Below are positions 26,548 to 36,369 of a stretch of DNA of 64,000 bases, piece by piece. Each line of letters opens with the position of its first letter. Within the stretch, counting starts at the first letter, position 1. Origin of the DNA: Winogradskyella forsetii (GTDB taxonomy: Bacteria > Bacteroidota > Bacteroidia > Flavobacteriales > Flavobacteriaceae); the NCBI RefSeq assembly GCF_013394595.1, contig NZ_CP053348.1, positions 372,001 through 436,000 of the forward strand, in the 5' to 3' direction. The notes under the pieces were generated by a model. It saw only the letters and a program-made list of their open reading frames with translations, was not told where the DNA came from and made no database searches. A program made the position numbers and the translations under genes.

Positions 26548-27770
26548 TGAAAAGCACCAAACTAAAGATAAAAAATAGAAAAGGAATAACTCTAAACGCC
26601 CATTTAGAATTACCAGCAAACCAAAAACCAAACTACTATGCCATTTTTGCACATTGTTTTACCTGCAGTAGCAGTTTTAGTGCGGTAAAAAATGTGAGTA
26701 GAGCACTCACTCAAGATGGTTTTGCAGTGTTGCGATTCGATTTTACAGGTTTAGGAAGAAGCGAGGGCGAATTTGCCGATAGTCATTTTTCGGCTAACGT
26801 AGAAGATTTGTTAGATGTTCAGACTTATCTGACTGAAAATTACAAAGCACCAAGTTTATTGGTTGGTCATTCGTTGGGTGGCGCAGCTGTACTTGTCGCA
26901 GCTTCAAAGATTGATGCCGTAAAAGCCGTGGCAACAATAGGTGCGCCTTCAACCGTAGAGCATGTTAAACATTTGTTTTCCCATCAAGTTGAAGAAACAG
27001 AAGACAATGGCGATATTGAGGTTAATATTGGAGGAAGACCATTTGTAATCAATCAAGATTTTTTAAAGGAATTTGATAATACGAATTTGCCAGAAATAGT
27101 GAAGAATTTAAGAAAGCCGTTATTGATTATGCATTCGCCTTTCGACAATATTGTTGGAATTGAAAATGCAGAACAATTATATAAAAATGCACATCATCCA
27201 AAAAGTTTTATCACACTAGATAATGCTGATCATTTACTGTCCAATGAAAAAGATAGTCAGTACGCTGGAGATATGATTGGTACTTGGGCAAAACGGTATT
27301 TTCCAAAAGTTGAAAATGTAATGTTAAGTACCGAAGGCGAACAATTAGTTGGTCATTTGAATATTGAAGAAGATAATTTTACAACATCAATTCAAACCAA
27401 AAACCATAGCTTTATTGCAGATGAACCAGCTAGTATTGGTGGCAATGATTTTGGGCCTTCGCCGTACGAATATCTCAATGCAGCACTGGCAGCATGTACG
27501 GTAATGACCTTAAAAATGTACTCAGAAAGAAAAAAATGGGATCTGAAAGAAGTATTTGTATATATTTCTCATTCCAGAAAACATAGTGACGATTTACAGG
27601 TAGCTGTAGAGCAACCAAAGTACATGGACCACATTAGTAAAAAACTAAAATTTGTTGGTGATTTAGATACTAAACAACAAGAACGATTAAAAGAAATAGC
27701 ATCACGTTGTCCTGTGCATAAAACCATAGCCAGCGACGTCATTTTTGAAACGGAAATTATAAATCATTAG
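26547..27770 (+). CDS. Alpha/beta hydrolase-OsmC fusion protein
   Basis: A 407-residue two-domain protein. Residues about 1-255 are an alpha/beta hydrolase: [34 protein letters not shown] and the nucleophile elbow GHSLGG, with a late DNADHL for the catalytic His. Residues about 270-405 are an OsmC/Ohr-like domain ([20 protein letters not shown] with [15 protein letters not shown]; the second cysteine in [10 protein letters not shown]). OsmC-type proteins reduce organic peroxides with two cysteines, both present. The bifunctional fusion is known in Bacteroidota. It fits the redox setting, between DUF427 and egtB. Confidence 0.92.
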   Translation: MKSTKLKIKNRKGITLNAHLELPANQKPNYYAIFAHCFTCSSSFSAVKNVSRALTQDGFAVLRFDFTGLGRSEGEFADSHFSANVEDLLDVQTYLTENYKAPSLLVGHSLGGAAVLVAASKIDAVKAVATIGAPSTVEHVKHLFSHQVEETEDNGDIEVNIGGRPFVINQDFLKEFDNTNLPEIVKNLRKPLLIMHSPFDNIVGIENAEQLYKNAHHPKSFITLDNADHLLSNEKDSQYAGDMIGTWAKRYFPKVENVMLSTEGEQLVGHLNIEEDNFTTSIQTKNHSFIADEPASIGGNDFGPSPYEYLNAALAACTVMTLKMYSERKKWDLKEVFVYISHSRKHSDDLQVAVEQPKYMDHISKKLKFVGDLDTKQQERLKEIASRCPVHKTIASDVIFETEIINH

Positions 27771-27772
27771 AA

Positions 27773-28939
27773 GTGCAGACATTAATAAAACATACAATAA
27801 CCAAAAATCGATTTTTAGAAATTAGACATCAAACGGCGTTAATTTGTAAATCGTTAAAACCTGAAGATGTTTCCATCCAACCCGTAGAATTTGTATCGCC
27901 ACCAAAATGGCATTTGGCGCATTCAACCTGGTTTTTTGAACAATTTGTTTTAACAAAATACAAGTCGGGTTATAAAGTTTTTAATGATGATTTCGCTTAC
28001 TACTTCAATAGCTATTACAACAATGTGGGAAAACGCGTGATGAGAGCAAATCGTGGCACTATGACACGCCCTACTTTGGATGAAGTTTTAAAATACAGAA
28101 CCTATGTAAACCAAAAGCTTTCAGATTTTATCGAAGAAGGCATTTCGGATGTCATTTCAGAGGTTATAGAAATCGGCCTGCAACACGAACAGCAACATCA
28201 AGAATTATTAATTTACGATATCAAGTACATTTTTGGTCATCAACCTTCGTTTCCTGTTTTGGATTTTCAAGTTCAATTACAAAAAGAAAATCAACCACAA
28301 GAATTCATTCATATTGATGAAGGCGTTTACGAAATTGGTCATGATAACGACGGGTTTTGTTTTGACAACGAATTAGGACGGCACAAGGTTTATCTTCATG
28401 ATTTTGAAATTTACAATCGGCTTGTTACCAATTCAGAATATATTGAATTTATAGAAGCTGGTGGTTACCAAGATTTTAATCTTTGGCATGCTGATGGTTG
28501 GGAGTTTGTTCAAAATAACGATTTAAAATCGCCAATGTATTGGCACCAAGTTGATGGCAAATGGATGCAGTATACTTTACAAGGTTTTAAAGAAGTGGAA
28601 GGGGATTTGCCAGTAAAGCATATGACATTTTACGAAGCTTTTGCTTACGCACAATGGAAAAACATGCGATTGCCAACCGAGTTTGAATGGGAAGTGGCCT
28701 CAAAGCACTTTAACCATGGGCAACTTTGGGAATGGACCAATAGTGCTTATTTACCTTATCCAAACTATACCAAAGTTGAAGGCGCACTTGGCGAGTACAA
28801 TGGTAAATTTATGGTCAATCAAATGGTATTGAGAGGAGGTTCGGTAGCAACCTCTAAAAACCATTGCAGACCAACTTATAGAAACTTTTTTACAGCTGAC
28901 ATGCGTTGGCTATTTTCAGGAATTAGATTAGCAAGATAA
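27773..28939 (+). CDS. egtB: EgtB-type iron-dependent sulfoxide synthase (ergothioneine biosynthesis)
   Basis: The 388-residue product starts with GTG, two bases after the preceding stop. An N-terminal DinB-like domain carries the iron ligands: WHLAHS (His47/His50) and LQHEQQHQELLIYD (His138, His142). The C-terminal FGE-sulfatase domain ends RGGSVATSKNHCRPTYRNFF and LFSGIRLAR. EgtB joins a sulfur donor to trimethylhistidine. There is no C-terminal methyltransferase as in OvoA; the partner methyltransferase is the next gene. No egtA or egtC is nearby, so the sulfur donor may be cysteine directly, which is inferred. Confidence 0.93.
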   Translation: MQTLIKHTITKNRFLEIRHQTALICKSLKPEDVSIQPVEFVSPPKWHLAHSTWFFEQFVLTKYKSGYKVFNDDFAYYFNSYYNNVGKRVMRANRGTMTRPTLDEVLKYRTYVNQKLSDFIEEGISDVISEVIEIGLQHEQQHQELLIYDIKYIFGHQPSFPVLDFQVQLQKENQPQEFIHIDEGVYEIGHDNDGFCFDNELGRHKVYLHDFEIYNRLVTNSEYIEFIEAGGYQDFNLWHADGWEFVQNNDLKSPMYWHQVDGKWMQYTLQGFKEVEGDLPVKHMTFYEAFAYAQWKNMRLPTEFEWEVASKHFNHGQLWEWTNSAYLPYPNYTKVEGALGEYNGKFMVNQMVLRGGSVATSKNHCRPTYRNFFTADMRWLFSGIRLAR

Positions 28940-28993
28940 GCCCATAATGGGCATTTGGCAAAATGATATTTGTAATAATAAAAACTATTCTTA

Positions 28994-29968
28994 ATGACAA
29001 AGAATAATGCATTAGACATTGAAATGAAAAACACTTTCGCACAAGACGTGCTTAAAGGCTTAACTGCCAAAAACAAACATTTACCATCTAAGTATTTTTA
29101 TGATGATAATGGAAGTCGCATATTTCAGGAAATTATGAATATGCCAGAGTATTATCCTACCAATGCAGAGTTTGAGATTCTTTCCATGCAATCCAAACAG
29201 ATATACAAGGCGCTCAAGTTTTCAGAACCTTTTAATATTATTGAATTAGGTGCTGGAGATGGCTTTAAAACTTTCAAGCTTTTAGAATATTTGGTAAATC
29301 ATAATGTTGATGTTCATTACATCCCTATCGATATTTCCCAAGAGGCTATGGATTTACTTTCGAATCGATTGACAGAAAAATTGCCTAGTTTGAAAATACA
29401 TCCAAAAGTGGGTGATTATTTTGAAATATTAAAGGGTAATCTCGAAAGCGACTACCCAAGTATGTTGCTATTTTTAGGTGGAAATATTGGGAATTATCAA
29501 GAAGAAAAAGCGAAAGAACTATTAAACCTTTTTAATAAAAACATGAAGGTTGGTGACAAGCTTCTAATAGGTTTCGACCTAAAGAAAAACCCAATAATTA
29601 TTCATAACGCTTATTACGATGCGCATGGCATTACAAAGCGTTTTAATCTCAATTTATTAATCCGAATTAATAGAGAGCTGGATGCGGATTTTAAAATTGA
29701 TGATTTCGATTTCTACAGTTATTACAATCCTGCAACTGGAAATGTGAAAAGTTATCTGGTAAGTTTAAGAAAACAGACCGTTGAACTGAAAAATTTAAAT
29801 AAATCCATAGATTTTGATTATGACGAATTAGTATGGACTGAGCTTTCAAAAAAATATGCTATTGAAGAAATCCATAACTTAGCAAAGCAAACGGATTTTG
29901 CATTAAACTCCAATTTCTTGGATTGTAAACACTTCTTCACTGATAGTCTTTGGGAAAAAATGGCATAA
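28994..29968 (+). CDS. egtD: L-histidine N-alpha-methyltransferase (EgtD)
   Basis: The 324-residue enzyme trimethylates histidine to hercynine with SAM. It carries KYFYDDNGSRIFQEIMNMPE, which is typical of EgtD, the SAM-binding IIELGAGDGFKT, IPIDISQEAM, MLLFLGGNIGNY and DKLLIGFDLKKNP. It is 54 bases downstream of egtB. The two genes form the minimal ergothioneine module, with the Cys-conjugating and final lyase steps not encoded next to it. Confidence 0.94.
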   Translation: MTKNNALDIEMKNTFAQDVLKGLTAKNKHLPSKYFYDDNGSRIFQEIMNMPEYYPTNAEFEILSMQSKQIYKALKFSEPFNIIELGAGDGFKTFKLLEYLVNHNVDVHYIPIDISQEAMDLLSNRLTEKLPSLKIHPKVGDYFEILKGNLESDYPSMLLFLGGNIGNYQEEKAKELLNLFNKNMKVGDKLLIGFDLKKNPIIIHNAYYDAHGITKRFNLNLLIRINRELDADFKIDDFDFYSYYNPATGNVKSYLVSLRKQTVELKNLNKSIDFDYDELVWTELSKKYAIEEIHNLAKQTDFALNSNFLDCKHFFTDSLWEKMA

Positions 29969-30040
29969 GGATTAATATCGGTAGGAATATGGCTAAGAAA
30001 CTAACTCAAAAAAAGGGTTATTTACAACAAAAAATAAAAT

Positions 30041-33000
30041 ATGATTAAGTTATACAAAATAGCGGTATTATTTATTGCTGTTGCTTTCTTAATAGGTTGC
30101 GCCACTTCAAAGGCACAATATAAAGAAGAAGCTGATAAAACCAACGAATTACCAGATAAAGACATAGAGAAAACCTTCTATTTAATTGGTGATGCTGGTA
30201 AGTCGCCACAAGGTGGTATGTCTAAAGCCTTAACAGCGTTTAAGAATCATACCGCTGATAAAAATACAACCGAAGACTTTGTGCTTTTTTTAGGAGATAA
30301 TATTTATCCTGATGGATTGCCGAAGAAAGGTGAAAAAGGGCGTTCGGAGGCGGAAAATGCTTTAGACGGACAACTAAAATCCATTGAAGGTTTTAATGGT
30401 GAAGTACTCTTTATTCCAGGAAATCACGATTGGTATGCTAACGGCCTTAAAGGTTTGAAACGCGAGGAAAAGTATATTGAAGAAGCCTTGGTGAAGAAGG
30501 CTTTCGAACCTGATAATGGTTGTCCTCTTGAGGATTTTGACATCGGAGATGATATTAAGCTTATTGTCATAGATACACAATGGTATTTAGAAAACTGGAA
30601 CAATCATCCCACCATGAATGACGAATGCGAAATAAAGACGAGGGAACGGTTCTTCCTAGAGTTAGAGGGCGAACTGAAAAAAGCACAAAACAAGACTATA
30701 GTATTTGCCATGCATCATCCTATGTATACCAATGGTGTTCATGGAGGTCAGTATGCATTTTCCAAACATTTGTTTCCAACACAGAAAAAATTGCCCCTAC
30801 CTGTTTTGGCCTCTTTGGCAACTCAGATTAGAACACAAGGCGGTGTTTCTATTCAAGACCGTTATAATGAGCGTTATAACAACCTAATGAACCGTTTGGA
30901 GACCATGACTCTAGATACGGAAAACGTCATATTTGTTTCAGGCCATGAGCATACACTTCAATATTTGGAAAAAGGAAAAATTAAACAAATTGTTTCTGGT
31001 TCTGGAGCCAAAGAAGGGTATGCATCCCTAAAGAATACAAGCTTATTCAGCTATGGAAAACAAGGTTTTGCAGAGTTAACCGTTTTCAAGGATGGCAGTA
31101 GTTGGGTGACTATGTATGGCGCAGAAAATGGTAGTGCCACCAAGCTCTTTGTAAAGGAAATTTTTCCACCTACAGCGCAATATGATGTGTCTCAATTACC
31201 GGATAGCTTCCCTCAAGAAATTGAAACTTCGGTTTACACAAAGGAACAAACTGAAAAAACCGGCTTTTTTGAATCTATTTGGGGAGATCATTACAGAGAT
31301 GTTTATAGTCAGAAGATTAAAGCAGATGTTGCCACTTTAGATACGCTTTATGGTGGTTTGGAAATTGTAAGAACTGGTGGAGGTCATCAAACACGCTCTA
31401 TAAGACTTAAAACAAAAGATGGCAGAGAGCTCAACATGCGAGCGCTTAAAAAAAGTGCCACACAATATTTACAGACCGTTTTATTTAAAGACACTTATAT
31501 ACAAGATGAGTTTGAAAGAACGGCTGTTGAAGGTCTGATTTTGGATTTTTACACCGCAGCGCATCCCTATGCATTTATGGTAGTACCAGATTTGTCTGAT
31601 GCTGCCGAAATATATCACACCAATCCTAGGATTTTCTATATTCCAAAGCACAAATATTTAGGGAAATATAATAAGGATTATGGAGATGAACTCTACATGA
31701 TTGAAGAACGTCCGGAGGAAAACTATACCGACGAGCGTAATTTTGGTTATGCTGATGATATTGAAAGTACGCATGATATTATTGAAAAGGTACGGGAAGA
31801 TGAAAAGTATAAAATAGATGATAATGCTTATGTAAGAGCACGTTTATTTGATATGCTGATTGGCGATTGGGATCGCCACCAAGACCAATGGCGTTGGGCG
31901 CAATTTGACCAAGAAAATGGCGATAAGCTCTTTAGGCCAATTCCAAGGGATAGAGACCAAGTGTTTTCAAATTTTGATGGTGGTTTATTGGATGTGATGA
32001 GAGTCATTGCAGGTCCAACAAAACAACTTCAGGTCTATGATGAAACATTGGAAGATATTAAATGGATGAATTCCGCAGGTATAAAATTAGATCGTGTATT
32101 GGTGCAACAATCAACTAGGGAACAATGGTTAAAACATGCTAAATTTCTCCAAGATAATATTACGGACGATGTCATTGAAGAAGCATTTTCTAAGGTGCCA
32201 GAAGCTGCTCAAGATGAAACACTTGACGATATAAAAAAGAAACTTAAAGGACGACGCGGTAACCTTGTGGATATTGCCACACGTTATTACGAATACTTAA
32301 ACGGTTTGGTAATCCTTACAGGTACTGATAAGGATGATTACATCGAAGTAACTAGAATTGGGGACAACGAAACCCATGTAAAGATATCTAGAATTAAAGA
32401 TGGTGAAAAAGGGGAAGTTATTGTCGATAGAACGTTTAATAAAGATGTGACTAAAGAAATTTGGGTCTACGGTTTGGATGACAAAGATATATTTGAAGTG
32501 AGCGGCAAAGCCAATAATTTAATATTTACCAGATTAATTGGCGGACAGGAAAATGATACGTACATCATTAAGAATGGAAGACGAATTAAAATATACGATC
32601 ACCAAAGTAAACCTAATACCATACAGGAGAAGAAAGGAGGAACACTGCGATTGACTGATGTTTATAAATTGAATCTTTTTGATTACCAAAAAAACATCGT
32701 AAACACTGGTGTAATCACGCCAGCCATCGGCTTTAATCCAGATGATGGTTTTTCTTTGGGCTTATCTTATGTTTCAACCATAAATGGTTTTCAGCGTAAT
32801 CCGTTTTCGCAACAACACCGTTTTAAAGGTGGTTACTTTTTTGCTACAAGTGGATTTTCCCTTAATTATGATGGCGAATTTGCTAACATAAAAGACGATT
32901 GGAATTTACACGTTGGCGGTCAATTTACCTCAGAAAATTTCGCCAATAATTTTTTCGGTTACGGTAATGAAACAGAGAATTTGGACGATGAATTAGACTT

Positions 33001-33748
33001 AGATTATAATCGTGTAAAAACCAGTATTTATATGGCTAAAGTCGGAATTTTGAAGAAAGGTAATTTTGGTAGTGATTATGGTTTCCGAGCAATAATAGAA
33101 GGTATTGAATTAGGTGAAACGCCTGATAGATTTATAACGAGTTTTGCTAATGCTTCAGAAGATGGTTTTTTCGACCGTAGAATCTTTGGAGCACTTGAAG
33201 CAGAATACAATTATGAGAGTTTTGATAAAAAACTTGCACCGACGAGAGGGATGACCTTTCTTTTAAATATAGGAGCAAAAACTGAAATTGACAATACGAA
33301 ATATACATATGGTTATATCAATTCCAATTTAGGATTTTATAATGCGATTTCAAGAAATAGAAAATTAGTTTTGAAAACCGATTTACGAACACAGTTTAGG
33401 ATAGGTAATGATTTAATATTTTATCAGGCTGCAAATATTGGAGGGCAAAACGGACTAAGAGGTTTTAGAACAGAACGCTTTACCGGTCGAAATTCTTTAG
33501 TCGGAAGTACGGATTTGAGATATGCCTTTAATCAATTCAAAACAGGTATATTGCCATTGCAAGTCGGCGTTTTTGGTGGTTTCGATGTCGGAAGAGTTTG
33601 GCTTAAAGACGATTTTTCAGATAAATGGCACAACGATTATGGAGGTGGTTTTTGGGTAACGGCCGCAGATAGCCTTTCAGGAACATTTAACTTATTCAAT
33701 AGTGTAGAAGGTTTGCGATTTTCATTCGGATTTGGACTCAATTTTTAA
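30041..33748 (+). CDS. Lipoprotein with metallophosphoesterase, kinase-like and outer-membrane barrel domains
   Basis: A 1235-residue lipoprotein (lipobox FLIGC, Cys20). Residues about 40-350 are a calcineurin-like phosphoesterase (FYLIGDAGKSPQGG, LGDNIYPDG, PGNHDWYANG, AMHHPMYTNG, SGHEHTLQYL). Residues about 440-760 are unnamed but contain FDMLIGDWDRHQDQWRW (Asp611) and PRDRDQVFSNFDGG (Asp637, Asp639), which look like the catalytic loop and metal-binding motif of CotH/Fam20-like kinases. From about 880 to the end is a BamA/surface-antigen type barrel (GGQNGLRGFRTERFTGRNSL; terminal FSFGFGLNF). The middle domain call is an inference from these motifs alone. Confidence 0.8.
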   Translation: MIKLYKIAVLFIAVAFLIGCATSKAQYKEEADKTNELPDKDIEKTFYLIGDAGKSPQGGMSKALTAFKNHTADKNTTEDFVLFLGDNIYPDGLPKKGEKGRSEAENALDGQLKSIEGFNGEVLFIPGNHDWYANGLKGLKREEKYIEEALVKKAFEPDNGCPLEDFDIGDDIKLIVIDTQWYLENWNNHPTMNDECEIKTRERFFLELEGELKKAQNKTIVFAMHHPMYTNGVHGGQYAFSKHLFPTQKKLPLPVLASLATQIRTQGGVSIQDRYNERYNNLMNRLETMTLDTENVIFVSGHEHTLQYLEKGKIKQIVSGSGAKEGYASLKNTSLFSYGKQGFAELTVFKDGSSWVTMYGAENGSATKLFVKEIFPPTAQYDVSQLPDSFPQEIETSVYTKEQTEKTGFFESIWGDHYRDVYSQKIKADVATLDTLYGGLEIVRTGGGHQTRSIRLKTKDGRELNMRALKKSATQYLQTVLFKDTYIQDEFERTAVEGLILDFYTAAHPYAFMVVPDLSDAAEIYHTNPRIFYIPKHKYLGKYNKDYGDELYMIEERPEENYTDERNFGYADDIESTHDIIEKVREDEKYKIDDNAYVRARLFDMLIGDWDRHQDQWRWAQFDQENGDKLFRPIPRDRDQVFSNFDGGLLDVMRVIAGPTKQLQVYDETLEDIKWMNSAGIKLDRVLVQQSTREQWLKHAKFLQDNITDDVIEEAFSKVPEAAQDETLDDIKKKLKGRRGNLVDIATRYYEYLNGLVILTGTDKDDYIEVTRIGDNETHVKISRIKDGEKGEVIVDRTFNKDVTKEIWVYGLDDKDIFEVSGKANNLIFTRLIGGQENDTYIIKNGRRIKIYDHQSKPNTIQEKKGGTLRLTDVYKLNLFDYQKNIVNTGVITPAIGFNPDDGFSLGLSYVSTINGFQRNPFSQQHRFKGGYFFATSGFSLNYDGEFANIKDDWNLHVGGQFTSENFANNFFGYGNETENLDDELDLDYNRVKTSIYMAKVGILKKGNFGSDYGFRAIIEGIELGETPDRFITSFANASEDGFFDRRIFGALEAEYNYESFDKKLAPTRGMTFLLNIGAKTEIDNTKYTYGYINSNLGFYNAISRNRKLVLKTDLRTQFRIGNDLIFYQAANIGGQNGLRGFRTERFTGRNSLVGSTDLRYAFNQFKTGILPLQVGVFGGFDVGRVWLKDDFSDKWHNDYGGGFWVTAADSLSGTFNLFNSVEGLRFSFGFGLNF

Positions 33749-33757
33749 TTCATTAAT

Positions 33758-35095
33758 GTGAAAAACTATTTTTATAGAATTTGGAATTCACTAGAGAAGC
33801 TAGAGAGCAATATTGCTTTCTATCCCACAATTATTAGTCTTTTTGGGCTTCTCTTTGCGTTTTTTATGATTTATTTAGAAAGTAAAGGTGTTTCTAAATA
33901 TTTAATAGAACATGCACCAATTTTAGTGGTCAATAATACCGAAACGGCAAGGGTACTTCTAACCACATTTATTGCAGGTCTAATTTCTATTATGGTGTTT
34001 AGTTTTTCATTGGTAATGATTTTACTCAATCAAGCGTCGAGTAATTTTTCGCCAAGGGTACTGCCAGGATTGATTTCTAACAGAAGGCATCAGATTATAC
34101 TCGGTATTTACAATTCCACATTGCTTTACTGTATTTTCACGCTGGTTTCCATTACACCAAATGGCGACAAATATCAAATGCCTGGTTTTTCAGTGTTATT
34201 GGGAATTATTTTCATGACTGAAAGTTTGGGTGCTTTTATTTATTTTATCCATTCCATTTCGCAAGAGATTCAAGTGAATACCATAATGGATAAAATCTTT
34301 AGAAAGTCTAAAGCACGTTTAGAAAAGTTGGTGGAAGCTGAAAAACATATTGACACGGACTTTGAAGATTCGTCAGATTGGAAAAGCATCATGGCAAATA
34401 CTACAGGATACATGCAAGATGTAAGCTTAAAATCACTTGCTGGTTTAGCAGAAGAACATAATTTGAAAATAGCAATTGTTCCTATAAAAGGTGCATATAT
34501 CCTAAAAGGGATTCCTGTACTTAAGTACAAGGGCGAACCCAATGAAGAGATGGACGATGAAGAGGATTTAGAAACAAAGCTAATTAATGCTATAACATTT
34601 TCCAATAATGAATTAATAGAAGATAATTATATACTTGCCTTTAAACAAATCACAGAAATTGCCTTAAAAGCTATGTCTCCAGGTATTAATGATCCAGGAA
34701 CATGCATCAATGCTATTGATTATCTTACGGAACTTTTTGCATTACGAATGACCAAAAAAGACAATAGCTATTATTTTAATGACGATAAAAAAGCAGTTAT
34801 CCATATTAAAACCGTTAGTTTTGAAGAGTTGTTATATAATGTTATGGCAGCCATGCGAAATTATTGCAAACACGATATTATAGTGGTTCAAAAATTATTT
34901 ATCATGTTTCAATATTTGCTTCAACAGAATAATGTGTTGAACGAAAACTATAAAGAAGCCATTATAAAGGAAGTGATCAACCTTAAAAAGGATGCTCTAA
35001 ATAATCATAACAACGAGGCAGATATTAAAACCATAGAAGATTATATTTCCAAACTTCGACATGTGAATCCTTCAGAATATACTTTTGAAACTTAA
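33758..35095 (+). CDS. DUF2254 integral membrane protein, GTG start
   Basis: A 445-residue protein with about four N-terminal hydrophobic segments (NIAFYPTIISLFGLLFAFF; VLLTTFIAGLISIMVFSFSL; HQIILGIYNSTLLYCIFTLV; FSVLLGIIFMTESLGAFIYF), then a soluble part with NFSPRVLPGLISNRRHQ before and ALKAMSPGINDPGTCINAID after them. This is the DUF2254 pattern; function is unknown. The frame starts with GTG at 33758; an ATG two bases earlier is out of frame. It is 9 bases after the barrel lipoprotein, so the pair is probably one transcript. Confidence 0.85.
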   Translation: MKNYFYRIWNSLEKLESNIAFYPTIISLFGLLFAFFMIYLESKGVSKYLIEHAPILVVNNTETARVLLTTFIAGLISIMVFSFSLVMILLNQASSNFSPRVLPGLISNRRHQIILGIYNSTLLYCIFTLVSITPNGDKYQMPGFSVLLGIIFMTESLGAFIYFIHSISQEIQVNTIMDKIFRKSKARLEKLVEAEKHIDTDFEDSSDWKSIMANTTGYMQDVSLKSLAGLAEEHNLKIAIVPIKGAYILKGIPVLKYKGEPNEEMDDEEDLETKLINAITFSNNELIEDNYILAFKQITEIALKAMSPGINDPGTCINAIDYLTELFALRMTKKDNSYYFNDDKKAVIHIKTVSFEELLYNVMAAMRNYCKHDIIVVQKLFIMFQYLLQQNNVLNENYKEAIIKEVINLKKDALNNHNNEADIKTIEDYISKLRHVNPSEYTFET

Positions 35096-35151
35096 CATAA
35101 AGGATTTTGATTTTTTAACCTTCATTTCATCATGTCCAATTAAATTACCAA

Positions 35152-36369
35152 ATGTCAAACCATAAAGATATCATTATAATTGGAGGTGGAGCAGCAGGTT
35201 TTTTCGCAGCTATTAACATTGCCGAACAGCACCCAGAATTATCAGTCGCTATTTTGGAACGCGGAAAAGAAGGACTACAAAAGGTGAAAATCTCAGGTGG
35301 TGGACGATGTAACGTGACCCATGCCGAGTTTATCCCTTCGGAATTAGTACAGAATTATCCAAGAGGAGAAAAAGAACTTTTGGGACCCTTTCATAGTTTT
35401 ATGACAGGCGATACCATTGCTTGGTTCGAAGAACGCGGTGTAGAGTTGAAAATTGAAGAAGATGGAAGAATGTTCCCTGTCTCAAATTCATCACAAACTA
35501 TTATTAATTGCTTTTTGGAGGAAGCCGAAAAACATCAGGTTGAGGTATTGTATAACCATGCTGTGAAAACTATTCATCCTTTAGAAACTGGCTTTGAAAT
35601 TGAAACTTCACAAGGCCTTTTTCAATCCAAAAAACTATTGGTCGCCACCGGAAGCAATCCAAAAATCTGGAAGTTGCTTGAGAATTTAGGCCACACTATT
35701 ATTCAACCAGTTCCATCTTTATTTACTTTTGATATTAAGGATAAACGCATCAAGAATATTCCCGGAGTCGTTGCTAAAAATGTTGACATTAAAGTCGTAG
35801 GAACCAGTTTAGAATCCAACGGCCCATTATTAATTACACATGTCGGCATGAGTGCGCCTGCCATTTTAAAACTATCAGCTTTTGGAGCTGTTGAGCTGGC
35901 CAAACGCAATTATAATTTTAAGATTGAAGTGAATTTTATTCAACTGGATTTTGAGATGTGTTTAGAAGCACTTAAAAATTATAAACAAGAGTTTGCTAAA
36001 AAATCAGTGGTAAAATCTGCGCAATTCGATTTACCAAAACGCCTTTGGAAAACGTTGGTTTCAGCTTCAGACATAGCCGAAACAGAACGATGGGCAGATA
36101 TTAATAAACAACAATTAGAAGCCTTAAGTTCTCAATTAACCCAAGCTATTTTTCAAGTGACGGGAAAAAGTACATTCAAGGAAGAATTTGTGACGGCAGG
36201 TGGTGTAGATTTAAAAGAAGTAAACTTTAAAACCTTTGAAAGCAAACGAATTCCTAATCTCTATTTTGCAGGTGAAGTGATTAATGTTGATGCCGTTACA
36301 GGTGGCTTTAATTTTCAGAATGCATGGACAGGCGCTTATATTGCGGCTCTGTCTATTATGCTACAATAA
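35152..36369 (+). CDS. HI0933/BaiN-type FAD-dependent oxidoreductase
   Basis: The 405-residue flavoprotein has the dinucleotide-binding start DIIIIGGGAAGFFAAINIAE, the family motif KISGGGRCNVTHAEF, LLVATGSNPKIWKLLENLG, and the C-terminal FAD contact LYFAGEVINVDAVTGGFNFQ. Family members are aminoacetone-oxidase-like or NAD(P)/FAD oxidoreductases of uncertain substrate. Its last 34 bases overlap the convergent histidine kinase gene. Confidence 0.93.
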   Translation: MSNHKDIIIIGGGAAGFFAAINIAEQHPELSVAILERGKEGLQKVKISGGGRCNVTHAEFIPSELVQNYPRGEKELLGPFHSFMTGDTIAWFEERGVELKIEEDGRMFPVSNSSQTIINCFLEEAEKHQVEVLYNHAVKTIHPLETGFEIETSQGLFQSKKLLVATGSNPKIWKLLENLGHTIIQPVPSLFTFDIKDKRIKNIPGVVAKNVDIKVVGTSLESNGPLLITHVGMSAPAILKLSAFGAVELAKRNYNFKIEVNFIQLDFEMCLEALKNYKQEFAKKSVVKSAQFDLPKRLWKTLVSASDIAETERWADINKQQLEALSSQLTQAIFQVTGKSTFKEEFVTAGGVDLKEVNFKTFESKRIPNLYFAGEVINVDAVTGGFNFQNAWTGAYIAALSIMLQ

